64,000 bases of DNA from Cyclobacterium plantarum (GTDB lineage Bacteria; Bacteroidota; Bacteroidia; Cytophagales; Cyclobacteriaceae), in assembly GCF_011290685.1 (NCBI RefSeq), contig NZ_JAANYN010000002.1:372001-436000 (forward strand), read 5' to 3'. The notes under the pieces were generated by a model that did no database searches, was not told where the DNA came from, and saw only the letters and a list, made by a program, of their open reading frames with translations. Position 1 is the first letter of the stretch. Each line of letters opens with the position of its first letter. Below are positions 45,671 to 52,961 of this stretch, piece by piece. The translations under genes and the position numbers were made by a program.

Positions 45671-46816
45671 TTGAAAAAAAGAAATCAAATTACCAGAACG
45701 AGTTCAAAAATAACTTCCCGAAGAAACTTCCTCAAGAATAGTGTGTTTTGCGGGACTTTTGGTCTGGTATCAGGAAGTGGTTTGTCTCCATTGTTAACCA
45801 AAAATACCAGCCCGGGAATTGCCAATAAGAAACTCCGGCCAATCCTGGATGAGAACTGGTGGCTTATCGGCCCTCCTCCGCTGAAGGGAAGCCATAATAT
45901 TCCCGTAAAAATAGGCTTAAATGGGGAAATCAGGACCTATGAATCGGTAGATCACCATATTTTCCGGGCTGATGACGGATATTGGCATTTATGGGGTTGT
46001 GTGCGTCATACCGGATGGGGAAGAATTCTTTATCATTGGAAATCCAAAAACCTGACAGACAGCCCATGGGAAGACACCGGGGAATTTATCCGCGCTAATG
46101 CTGCATTCGGCGAAAGCATAAACGGATGGGACAAAGAAGAATGGATACAATCTCCCTTTATTGTAAAAGAAAAGGGCCTGTACTATATGTTTTATGGTGG
46201 ACACAGTACCGGAAGAAACAAGGAAGGTATCCCTGCAAGGGGCAATAGCCGAAATGAAAGCTTCGATACGGAATGCCAGATTTGCATCATGACCTCCAAG
46301 GATGGGCTGAAGTGGAACAGGTATACTTTTGATGATGGACTGAGCCGGGCCTTTTCAGGTCCCGGAGAGGCAAGAGACCCTTGCCTTATCAAGATAGACG
46401 GCCTTTGGCACTTGTATTACACCGGGCTGGAAGATGGGGATCCACAAAAAGGCGGCATGTTCGTACGTACTTCCAGGGACCTGCTCCACTGGTCCGATTA
46501 CCAACTGGTACACCGGGCACATCAGTATGGCAGAAATTGGTGGGAAATAGAATGCCCCCATGTGGTTTACAGGGAGGGGTATTTTTACCTGTTCAGAACC
46601 CAAAATTATGTCAAGGCCATTACCCATGTTTTCCGCAGTGAAGACCCGCTGGATTTTGGTAAGGGAAATGAAGCAGCAGCCCAGAAGTATGTGGGGCAAA
46701 TCCCCTGTGCCGCCCCGGAAATATACCAGTTAGCTGGGGAAGAATACCTTTCTTCCAACCATGATCCAGCACTGGGCACACAGATGTGCCGGTTGCACTG
46801 GGAAACGGAAACCTGA
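45671..46816 (+). CDS. Five-bladed-propeller glycoside hydrolase-like protein with Tat-type signal
   Basis: The frame has no upstream ATG and begins at a TTG (45671), giving 381 residues. The N-terminus holds a twin-arginine motif (SRRNFLKNS, residues 16-24) and a hydrophobic stretch, so export by Tat is likely. The body repeats blades typical of clan GH-F/GH-J enzymes: TYESVDHHIFRADDGYWHLW, WIQSPFIVKEKGLYYMFYGG, RDPCLIKIDGLWHLYYTG, WEIECPHVVYREGYFYLF. The acidic residues in these blades match the GH43/GH32/GH117 plan. The substrate is unknown, though its divergent position beside SusCD suggests it acts on the imported glycan. An integrase remnant lies just past its stop. Confidence 0.75.
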   Translation: MKKRNQITRTSSKITSRRNFLKNSVFCGTFGLVSGSGLSPLLTKNTSPGIANKKLRPILDENWWLIGPPPLKGSHNIPVKIGLNGEIRTYESVDHHIFRADDGYWHLWGCVRHTGWGRILYHWKSKNLTDSPWEDTGEFIRANAAFGESINGWDKEEWIQSPFIVKEKGLYYMFYGGHSTGRNKEGIPARGNSRNESFDTECQICIMTSKDGLKWNRYTFDDGLSRAFSGPGEARDPCLIKIDGLWHLYYTGLEDGDPQKGGMFVRTSRDLLHWSDYQLVHRAHQYGRNWWEIECPHVVYREGYFYLFRTQNYVKAITHVFRSEDPLDFGKGNEAAAQKYVGQIPCAAPEIYQLAGEEYLSSNHDPALGTQMCRLHWETET

Positions 46817-46850
46817 AAGTGACCAGGCAGACTTCTTCAGGTTTTCCCAA

Positions 46851-46880
46851 TCCCGGTGGATGGTGCTTTTGTACTGCCTC
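46851..46880 (-). pseudogene. Tyrosine-recombinase C-terminal tail, copy 1
   Basis: The minus strand reads EAVQKHHPPG, matching the KAAVQKHHPLG end of the recombinase at 52962. A stop precedes it. Only about 10 codons remain. This short match is accepted because four better copies lie within 6.5 kb on the same strand. Confidence 0.5.
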
Positions 46881-46970
46881 TTACAATAATTTTAGAAAAA
46901 GAAAACGGGCAATCACTTTGGAAGAATATTATAAACGCTTCAACATGACCACAAGCCAACAGAACCACCT

Positions 46971-46997
46971 TCATAAACCATAACGGTAAATCCCTGC
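46971..46997 (-). pseudogene. RHS core start, truncated after YRYG
   Basis: AGIYRYGL then stop, reading out of repeat copy 1. It corresponds to AGAYRYGFNGKE in the RHS fragment that reads out of repeat copy 2 at 52003. The similarity also holds at DNA level. Confidence 0.5.
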
Positions 46998-47370
46998 ACT
47001 CCAATTTCCAAAGCTTTTACAACTTTCTCACAACCATTTTCCGTACCTGTACACAAAGAACTTTTCATCCCTGTGGACAATTAAAAAGATATTTTTTTTC
47101 TTTTTCAGTTGAAAAATTTCAATTGAAAAAAAGAAGGTGTGTGCGGGTTACCTTTTTGTAAACATTTTTTTAAAAGAAAAAGAAAGCCCCTGATCCGGCG
47201 GGTATGGGCAAAAAGCAAGGGAGTGGGGCGGTTTTCCGGTAGGCGGGTTCGGCCTGGGGCGGGCGGTTCGGCTGCCTGGAACACCCCATTTTTAAACTAT
47301 CCGTGGAAGGCTGCTTCACCGGGATGGCTTGGCTTTTTGCCGACTGCCAATGACGAACACTGCTTTACCT
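46992..47370. repeat. About 380-bp repeat, copy 1
   Basis: It is closely similar in the same orientation to 52001-52380. Shared blocks include CAATTTCCAAAGCTTTT at the left end, CAGTTGAAAAATTTCAATTG (an inverted repeat), GAAGGTGTGTGCGGG, ATCCGGCGGGTATGGG, AAAAAGCAAGGGAGTGG, GGCTGCCTGGAACA, and TGACGAAC...GCTTTACCTG at the right end. It contains no convincing gene. The flanking 46817-46991 and 47371-47454 hold only the recombinase and RHS scraps. Confidence 0.85.
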
Positions 47371-47454
47371 GCGGATGCCACGGATTTGCAGCGAAGTTCC
47401 CCAGTGCACATATGACACGGCGTAGTATGTTTCTAATTAGTTGTTGATTGATCG

Positions 47455-47766
47455 TTACCGGTTCCCTTTGGGCATTTTATCGGGATGTTGGTGGGTGTCA
47501 AATATATCGGTCACTATGACCCGTTTTACGTCTATTAGGTAGATGATTTTAAAGTGGGATTCGACCAATAAATAACGGTGGTCCTGATCGAGGGATTGTA
47601 ACATTTCTTCTTTCTGCCCTCTTTCCGGGTTGTCCGATAAACTCTTGGCTTTTCCAAGTATCACCTTTCGTACCTTTATAGCATAAGAATCTAACTCTAA
47701 ACTTCTGTAGTGTTTACAAATTTTTTTCAATGATTCTTTGGCAGGATCGGTGATTAAAACATTCAT
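47455..47766 (-). CDS. RelE/ParE-family toxin
   Basis: The 103-residue protein has the ParE/RelE fold order: two helices (AKESLKKICKHYRSLELDS, VRKVILGKAKSLSDNPERG) then strands with HRYLLVESHFKIIYLIDVKR and VIVTDIFDTHQHPDKM. It lies 5 bases downstream of its antitoxin gene. This is the only intact toxin of the 47-54 kb island. It should inhibit translation or gyrase; which one cannot be told. Confidence 0.88.
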   Translation of the reverse strand: MNVLITDPAKESLKKICKHYRSLELDSYAIKVRKVILGKAKSLSDNPERGQKEEMLQSLDQDHRYLLVESHFKIIYLIDVKRVIVTDIFDTHQHPDKMPKGNR

Positions 47767-47771
47767 TCTGC

Positions 47772-48017
47772 TTACCAGTTTTCCGATTCTTTTTCCAGAT
47801 CCTCAATACTGGTCACCCTTCCTTCTTTGATAGCTTTATTTGCGTCCCTCGCCCTTGCTATCAATTCTGACCTGGTAATGGGGCCTCCATCCGGTTTATA
47901 ACCGGCTATTGGTTCTTTCTGGGAACTCAATAATTCTTTGATCTGCTGGATTATCTCTATATCTTCCAGTCTTGCCAGCTGTTCTATCAGGTTTAGTTTT
48001 TCTGCTTTAATGTCCAT
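47772..48017 (-). CDS. Antitoxin of the RelE/ParE pair
   Basis: An 81-residue protein: an N-terminal helical part (EKLNLIEQLARLEDIEII), then GYKPDGGPITRSELIARARD and a C-terminal toxin-binding helix ending EDLEKESENW. The GYKPDG(S/G)PIT(K/R) motif recurs in the antitoxin at 49756-50001, so the two modules are paralogous. It precedes the intact toxin. Confidence 0.85.
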   Translation of the reverse strand: MDIKAEKLNLIEQLARLEDIEIIQQIKELLSSQKEPIAGYKPDGGPITRSELIARARDANKAIKEGRVTSIEDLEKESENW

Positions 48018-48070
48018 ACTCTTTATGTATTGTCCTCATAAAGTTAACGTTTTTTTGGGATTTGTGGGTT

Positions 48071-48148
48071 TCATCTCAACGGATGATATTTCAACAATTC
48101 TATTTACTCATGCCTTGCACGAAGAGAATAGCGGATCGCCAAGGCCAA
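48071..48148 (-). pseudogene. Toxin N-terminus broken by a stop and joined to a recombinase-like tail
   Basis: Directly after the antitoxin remnant, a TTG-start frame reads ALAIRYSLRARHE, the opening of a ParE-like toxin, then meets TAA (48104-48106). In the same frame IELLKYHPLR and a stop follow. KYHPL resembles the recombinase tail motif HHPLG found at 49164 and 52962. The body of the toxin is missing. Confidence 0.5.
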
Positions 48149-48150
48149 AC

Positions 48151-48342
48151 CTAAAAATTGAACCGGTTTTTGATTTCCTCACGGACCGATTCATGAGACA
48201 GGTGTTGCCTTTTATCCAACTGCTCCAGACCCTCATCGATGGCTGCCCGGTCTTCCGCATTTAACCCTTCCCAAAAATCCATTTCGTCCTCAATGTTCAA
48301 AAGTGATTTGACGGCATTTAAAACACCCTCATCATTGCTAGA
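48151..48342 (-). pseudogene. Orphan antitoxin, 5'-truncated
   Basis: The open frame from 48342 has a stop just upstream and no ATG at the expected start; an internal TTG (48300) or ATG (48282) could still be used. The sequence DFWEGLNAEDRAAIDEGLEQ followed by LSHESVREEIKNRFNF is a common antitoxin pattern of the ParD/RelB kind in Bacteroidota. Its partner toxin survives only as the fragment at 48071-48148. Confidence 0.6.
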
Positions 48343-48400
48343 TCAATAGAAAAAGAACTCCAGTTTCCTCCAAATACATGCATTCCTGCAAAAAAAATGG

Positions 48401-48742
48401 TCAGGCAGGCTCTTTGTCGACCCTATCCCGGATCGCTTCGGCCACAAAGTTGTTCAGTGAGGTTTTGGCTTCCATGGCCAATAGAGCAGCTCTTTGATGC
48501 AATGTGGCCGGTATCCTTACATTGAAACTCCCTTTAAATGGCTTCTCAGGGGATTTCCCTCCTTCCTTACAATAAGCCAGATAGGTATCAACGGCTTCTC
48601 TAAAATCCGCTTCCAGGTGTTTTCCGGTCTCTCCTTCGTAGGAGATCAGACCCCTGATTCCCAACACTTTCCCATAGAGCAGACTGTCTTGGGGACTATA
48701 CTCAATGCTGCCCGTATAACCTTTGTATTCCAGATATTTCAT
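48401..48742 (-). CDS. HicB-family antitoxin (long form)
   Basis: The 113-residue protein has the partial RNase H-like HicB fold (YKGYTGSIEYSPQDSLLYGK, LISYEGETGKHLEADFREAV) and a C-terminal ribbon-helix-helix domain (FNVRIPATLHQRAALLAMEA, KTSLNNFVAEAI). Its frame is intact. The matching hicA at 48875-49116 is broken, and a dispersed repeat separates the two genes. Without a toxin it would act only as a DNA-binding protein, if expressed. Confidence 0.9.
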   Translation of the reverse strand: MKYLEYKGYTGSIEYSPQDSLLYGKVLGIRGLISYEGETGKHLEADFREAVDTYLAYCKEGGKSPEKPFKGSFNVRIPATLHQRAALLAMEAKTSLNNFVAEAIRDRVDKEPA

Positions 48743-48770
48743 ATGATTTTAATTTGCTTTTTAAAGGACA

Positions 48771-48878
48771 TATGCCCGCCCGGATGACACCAGTCGGACG
48801 GGAAATCTCACCATTATAATCATCCCTCAGTGGGCCGTTTGCGTCATGCCCGACTGCCCCGGGCAGGCTCGATATCAT
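48771..48878 (+). repeat. Dispersed hairpin repeat, copy 3, between hicA remnant and hicB
   Basis: It shares GGGAAATCTC, TTATAATCATCCCT, CGTCATGCC and GGCAGGCTCGATATCAT with the copy at 23258-23364. Its right end includes the last bases of the hicA reading frame, so the element probably inserted at the end of that gene. Confidence 0.65.
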
Positions 48879-49116
48879 AACTCCAATAGTTCTCTGACCT
48901 GTTTCATTTGGTATTGCTTCATAATCCGGTTGGGTGGGGCTTGTGGAGCATGACAGGAACCCCTTCACCGTTCTCGAATTTCACCCTCGAACCGGAGGTC
49001 TTGCCTTTCTTTACTTCCTCAAAACCAAAGTATCCAAGCAGTTTCACCATCTCTTCATAATGAAAGTCGGATGGCATGCCCAAAAACCTGGCGATCAGTT
49101 TTTACTTCTTAGACAT
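48875..49116 (-). pseudogene. HicA toxin, inactivated by a nonsense codon and a frameshift
   Basis: The frame reads MSKK then TAA at codon 5, then KLIARFLGMPSDFHYEEMVK, FEEVKKGKTSGSRVKF and VMLHKPHPTG, as in intact HicA proteins. One missing base after HPTG shifts the frame, and IMKQYQMKQVRELLEL continues in the next one, stop at 48875. The total is 81 codons if repaired, normal for HicA. An internal restart would lose only five residues, but the C-terminal shift would still alter the last 15. Confidence 0.82.
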
Positions 49117-49163
49117 AAACTAAAAGTAACTATATTTAGTTGCATTTTCCAAACTTTTTAATC

Positions 49164-49245
49164 CTAACCCAGCGGATGATGTCTCTGTATCTGCCGTTTC
49201 AGTTCTTCCAGCTTTGCCTGTTTGTATTTCTCCGTTGCCGACGGG
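49164..49245 (-). pseudogene. Tyrosine-recombinase C-terminal tail, copy 3
   Basis: Reads KNPSATEKYKQAKLEELKRQ then IQRHHPLG and stop. It aligns with KNPSSTERYRQTGFEELKAA and VQKHHPLG of the recombinase at 52962. The match breaks upstream at a CAGTTGAAAAAGAAAG stretch that resembles part of the 380-bp repeat. It lies 48 bases upstream of the hicA remnant. The next stretch, 49246-49443, shows nothing else. Confidence 0.75.
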
Positions 49246-49443
49246 TTTTTTTCTTTCAGTTGAAAAAGAAAGAAGCGGTGACTATATTTTAAATGAAATT
49301 CCCTAAAAGGAAATAAAAGAATGCGCTCCAAATGCCGAAAGGCGGGTCGTAGGTGTCCACTAAACCTTGCTTTATTTTATTTGTGGGTGGCTCAGGATAA
49401 CTTATGTGCTAGACACTGGTATAAGGGTAGCCTTGGTCGGTGG

Positions 49444-49752
49444 CTATTTATTCCTTTTAGGTTTCTTGGCAGGTTTCTGATAGTTGCTAAAAATATCGGT
49501 GACAATTACAATTTCACTATCAACCTTGTAAATGATTTTGTAATGATATTCCAGCAAATACCGGTGCCCTTTCCCAAGAGATATCAGGTCATCTTCTACT
49601 CTCCCTCTATCCGGATAGTTATCAAGCGTTTCTGCTCTGTCAATTATTTAATTTACGATGTCAGAAGCTTTCTCGGGACTGGCTTCTTCTGAATAATGAT
49701 CGTAAATCTCTTTTAAGCATATTTTCTCCCACTCTGAAAACCTAACCTCCAT
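49444..49752 (-). pseudogene. RelE/ParE-family toxin with an internal stop codon
   Basis: The frame from ATG 49752 reads EVRFSEWEKICLKEIYDHYS, EEASPEKASDIVN, then TAA (codon 35) where the family has lysine. It then continues without shift through IIDRAETLDNYPDRGR, HRYLLEYHYKIIYKVDSEIV and NYQKPAKKPKRNK to TAG at 49444. The length of 102 codons equals that of the intact toxin at 47455-47766. It starts 3 bases after the antitoxin stop. A single base change, or a sequencing error, would restore it. Confidence 0.85.
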
Positions 49753-49755
49753 GGA

Positions 49756-50001
49756 CTACCAATTCTTCATTTCTTCCCTGACCTGTTTTGACGTTTTTAC
49801 ACGGCCTTCTCTAATGTCCTGTTCAGACCTTTCTGCCCTGGATATTAGTTCCTCTTTTGTGATAGGCGAACCATCGGGTTTATATCCAACTGGTGAAGCT
49901 ATTTGGTCTGCTTTGATCAGCCCATGAATGAGATTTAACAACCGATCATCGGCGTGTTGAAGGTATTGGCTTATTTCTTCCCGTATTTTAACTGTATCCA
50001 T
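49756..50001 (-). CDS. Antitoxin of a broken RelE/ParE pair
   Basis: The ATG at 50001 gives 81 residues; a longer frame to 50040 starts in the recombinase-tail region. The motif GYKPDGSPITKEELISRAER and the end REEMKNW parallel the antitoxin at 47772-48017. The downstream toxin carries an internal stop, so this antitoxin is probably an orphan in practice. Confidence 0.82.
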   Translation of the reverse strand: MDTVKIREEISQYLQHADDRLLNLIHGLIKADQIASPVGYKPDGSPITKEELISRAERSEQDIREGRVKTSKQVREEMKNW

Positions 50002-50041
50002 TGGTTTTTTCTTGAAGTTCAGTAAAGTTAACGATTCCATA

Positions 50042-50095
50042 TTACAATTTGATTTGTTCCAACGGATGATATTTCAGTATTTGGCTTTTTTGGGT
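50042..50095 (-). pseudogene. Tyrosine-recombinase-like C-terminal tail, copy 4
   Basis: Reads TQKSQILKYHPLEQIKL and stop, directly upstream of the antitoxin gene. The DNA CAACGGATGATATTTCA is shared exactly with the tail at 48071. No further recombinase body is found upstream; the next gene is on the other strand. Confidence 0.45.
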
Positions 50096-50220
50096 GGCAA
50101 ATGTCAACTTTCCATCCGATGTATTTGATGGTGTCTTCGGTCATTATCATACTTTAATTCTGCCTATATTTGTCCCATTAAGCCTTAAATTGGCTTTTTT
50201 TAATTCAAAAACTCCCGGTT

Positions 50221-50559
50221 ATGACTGTATCGGAGAAAATAAGACTCACAAGGCAGCAGAAAAAATTGTCCCGGGGGGAACTCTCAAAAATATCGGGGGT
50301 CAACCTCAAAAGCCTTTCAAGGTACGAGCTCGGCACAACCGTGCCCCCGGCCGATGTGCTCAAAAGCATCGCCGATGCACTGGAAGTATCCACCGACTAC
50401 CTGGTGAGTGAAAACGGGCAGGTACAGATAAAGGACAAGGAGCTGTTCAAAAAGTTTGAGCTCATCCAGGAAATGGAGTGCGAGACCAAAAGCATGATCA
50501 TGAACTTCCTAGACCTGGCTATCAGGGGTTTTAAGGCAAAACAGGCGTATGCCTCCTGA
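50221..50559 (+). CDS. Xre-family transcriptional regulator
   Basis: The 112-residue protein has an N-terminal helix-turn-helix (RLTRQQKKLSRGELSKISGV, then NLKSLSRYELGTTVPPADVL, residues 8-47). A STDYLVS segment and a helical tail with ELFKKFELIQEMECETKSMI follow. This is the plan of Cro/CI-type regulators from mobile elements. It is the first plus-strand gene in an island otherwise read on the minus strand. Its stop is 72 bases from the start of the lipoprotein gene, so the two may be co-transcribed. Confidence 0.85.
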   Translation: MTVSEKIRLTRQQKKLSRGELSKISGVNLKSLSRYELGTTVPPADVLKSIADALEVSTDYLVSENGQVQIKDKELFKKFELIQEMECETKSMIMNFLDLAIRGFKAKQAYAS

Positions 50560-50630
50560 TGGATTTGGGGTTCCTGAAAACTTTCATTACAAAAAAAACA
50601 TTGTTTCGAATCTTTAGACAGTTTTTAAAA

Positions 50631-51041
50631 ATGAAAAATGCAGCGTTACTTTTTCTGACTTTGGCCCTCTTTGCTTGTAACCCACTCGAGAATAAACTAG
50701 AGGGGGGATGGGTAGTTGATCAGGCGTACTATCACGATGAGCCTGTGCTTTGGGATTTGTACAGCAATGGTTTTGATTTGAAACCAGACAATACCTGCCA
50801 TTTGCCAATAGACAATTGGGATGATAGGAATACTGTAAAACAGACAGGTATCTGGTCAGCATTTGAAGAAAAAGAAAAAATATATCTTCGTATTAAAACC
50901 GAAAACCGGATTTTCAACAGAAAGTTCCAGGTGACCAAACTCAGGAAGGTTCGGGACACTGTAAGCTTTGGCTACCTGATGAAAATGACCATACAGGCCG
51001 ACAGTCTTAAGATGGACTGTACAAAGGCCTTGTATAAATAA
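50631..51041 (+). CDS. Lipocalin-like small lipoprotein
   Basis: The ATG at 50631 gives 136 residues with a lipoprotein signal (Cys16 in ALFACNPL). A longer frame starting at 50559 is unlikely to be exported. The mature part begins KLEGGWVVDQAYYHDEP and is beta-rich, like a lipocalin-type domain. Its position opposite an RHS C-terminal fragment makes an immunity role conceivable, but nothing in the sequence shows it. A hairpin follows its stop. Confidence 0.65.
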   Translation: MKNAALLFLTLALFACNPLENKLEGGWVVDQAYYHDEPVLWDLYSNGFDLKPDNTCHLPIDNWDDRNTVKQTGIWSAFEEKEKIYLRIKTENRIFNRKFQVTKLRKVRDTVSFGYLMKMTIQADSLKMDCTKALYK

Positions 51042-51075
51042 AAAAGGAAAGTTTTAAAACTCCCTTTTTTCCGTC
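51042..51075. terminator. Bidirectional terminator between convergent genes
   Basis: AAAAAGGAAAGTTTTAAAAC leads into TCCCTTTTTTCC: an imperfect stem flanked by A-run and T-run, between the lipoprotein stop and the end of the RHS fragment. Confidence 0.6.
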
Positions 51076-52003
51076 CTATTCTTCATCAGGTTTCGGGAAT
51101 GACTTGGATCCCATACTGGTGTTGTCCATTAGCGTTAGCCCAGGACCGTTTTCGTAATGGTGCGTCTGAATTGGAGGCCTGTAATTGTCTGATATTTCTT
51201 TCACAATGCGAATTCCGATATCATAAATTTCTTGGTTCTCAGTCGGGTTCACTCCGGACAACACCACGTTTGATATACCTCCAAGTTCCTGAATATTGCG
51301 GTACTTTTCTGGAATCATCCCGGGTATTTCAAGTGCTCGGTTTATATCCTCTGCAACCTGATTTCGCAAAAGAGAAAGATGTTCATCAACCAGCCCCATA
51401 TCCTGGTTGTTGGCAAAAATTCCGTATTGTTCCAATCCCCAGGTGACCGAGTTAAGAGCAAATGCAAAGCCTGCCGCCCCCTTCGCCCCACCGGAGACAC
51501 CCGATCGGATACTTATTGCCTTTCGGTTTTGAACTTTGTCCTGCCCTAAAATATAGTTTGGATCGGGAGCGCCAAGTGTATGATCAAGACTGGCACTTTC
51601 TGAGGTTTTGGAACGATCTATGGGTGACACCTCACCCACGGCCGTAGGCCACCCGACATTACCGGCAGGCTAGTTCCCTTTCATGTTCCTTAGGTGCCAG
51701 GCTCCCCGAGTTATTCTATTGAAATTCTCCAGGTTAATATGGGCCTTTCCCCCAATCATCTTGATCCTGGCCTCATCCGCCCTCAGGTATTCCAAGCCGT
51801 CTAGGTCAACCCCGTCAATCGGTCTATTACTCGCAAACTGATATGGTGTCAGCAGCGGATAAGACTTTGCCAACGGATCCACACTCAAAAACTTCGCTAT
51901 GGAGGGGTTGTAGATCCTAAACCCGTAGTCATAATGGCTCTGTCCGCCCCATTCTCCCGATGAATCCTCTTCCTTGCCATTGAACCCATAGCGGTATGCT
52001 CCT
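51076..52003 (-). pseudogene. RHS-repeat core plus variable C-terminal tip, 5'-truncated and interrupted by TAG
   Basis: From the edge of repeat copy 2 the minus strand reads AGAYRYGFNGKEEDSSGEWG. The RHS-associated core follows (FLSVDPLAKSYPLLTPYQFA, then SNRPIDGVDLDGLEYL). A TAG at 51670-51672 interrupts the frame, which then continues without shift through GEVSPIDRSKTSESASLDHT to a stop at 51076. The last 180 residues, with SGGAKGAAGFAFALNSVTWG, are the tip that would carry toxin activity in an RHS protein. I do not recognise its class. No full-length RHS gene is present, so this is a displaced tip. Confidence 0.78.
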
Positions 52004-52380
52004 GCACAACAATTTCCAAAGCTTTTCCAATCTCCTCACAACCTTTATTAAAGAACGTTTCGCCCCCCTGGACAACCATAAAGATAGTTTTTTCTTCTTC
52101 AGTTGAAAAATTTCAATTGAAAAAAAGAAGGTGTGTGCGGGATCCCTCTTAAAAAAACATATTCTTAAAAGAAAAAACGAAAAAAAAGAAAGCCCCCCAA
52201 TCCGGCGGGTATGGGTAAAAAGCAAGGGAGTGGAGCGGTTTGGGGGCAGGCGAGCATCCGCCTGGGACGGACGGTGCAGCTGCCTGGAACATCCTGTTTT
52301 TTTAAACTATTCGTAGAAGGCTGCCGCGCCGGGCTGGCGTGGCTTTTTGCCGGATGACGATGACGAACGCCGCTTTACCT
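52001..52380. repeat. About 380-bp repeat, copy 2
   Basis: Counterpart of 46992-47370, in the same orientation, with identical long blocks as listed there. At its left edge both copies read into an RHS core start on the minus strand. The 78 bases to the right, up to 52458, are not shared and hold nothing I recognise. Confidence 0.85.
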
Positions 52381-52458
52381 GTGAACGTTGTCGCTACTCC
52401 AGGCCTCATTTCGGAGCGTCCGGCTATGTCGCTTGAGAGGAGATGTGTAACGAATGGT

Positions 52459-52692
52459 TTATATCCCGCCTAACAGTTCAATGAATTCCTCTGGCGTAAT
52501 TTCTACTTGCCGAAGTACCGCCCGTAATTAATGAACGGCCGATATCTCTGCCCTTATGATGTGGTATTGTGGTATAACGGCCATCGGGATGACGATAAAA
52601 AACATGGCTTCCTTTTTGCCTTTTTATTTCAAACCCCAACAGTAAAAGAACCTTTCTAAGGTTTTGGCATCTACCAACGGTAGTTTACTCAT
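52459..52692 (-). pseudogene. HicA toxin with two compensating frameshifts
   Basis: ATG overlaps the hicB stop by 4 bases. The frame reads SKLPLVDAKTLERF, loses one base, and would continue as LLLLGFEIKRQKGSHVFYRH and PDGRYTTIPHHKGRDIGRSL in the next frame. It gains a base near the end and finishes RAVLRQVEITPEEFIELL. All core HicA motifs, including the catalytic-histidine motif GSHV, are out of the starting frame. As read, translation stops after 22 residues. Repaired length is 77 residues, typical for HicA. Confidence 0.85.
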
Positions 52693-52916
52693 ACAGCTAT
52701 CGATATCTGTTGGAAGCCTATAAACTCGGACAGGTCGCTTAGTTCTTCAGGGCTCAACTCTTCCAGGCACAACTCAATAACTTCTTTTAAATTAGTTTGT
52801 AACTCGTCTAATGTGGCTGCTTGGGTATAGGCACCCGGCAGGTTAGGAACAAGCCCCACATAGAGGCCTGTCTCCTTATCTTTTTCTATTTGGGCCGTAA
52901 ACTGATAAGTTTTCAT
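52689..52916 (-). CDS. HicB-family antitoxin (short form)
   Basis: The ATG at 52916 gives 75 residues; an upstream ATG at 52937 adds seven. The sequence MKTYQFTAQIEKDKETGLYV, then VPNLPGAYTQAATLDELQTN and VIELCLEELSPEE, is typical of short HicB antitoxins that mimic RNase H. The frame is open, while hicA, translationally coupled behind it, is broken. The recombinase tail ends 46 bases upstream. Confidence 0.88.
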   Translation of the reverse strand: MKTYQFTAQIEKDKETGLYVGLVPNLPGAYTQAATLDELQTNLKEVIELCLEELSPEELSDLSEFIGFQQISIAV

Positions 52917-52961
52917 AGTAATCATAAAGGTAAACATTTTATATGGATATTTAAGTTTCTT

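Noticed and set aside
46786-46983. Plus-strand frame after the glycosidase gene
   Set aside because: It overlaps the gene end and is better explained by the recombinase tail on the other strand.
51929-52225. Minus-strand 98-codon frame in repeat copy 2
   Set aside because: Its phenylalanine/lysine-rich content comes from A/T runs of the repeat, and copy 1 does not keep the same frame.
46992-52380. Composite transposon with the 380-bp repeats as insertion sequences
   Set aside because: Neither repeat encodes a transposase or has clear terminal inverted repeats, and no target duplication was seen.
47455-52937. Mobile integron with attC-separated cassettes
   Set aside because: Cassette-like order of TA genes suggested it, but I found no attC-type core sites between them.
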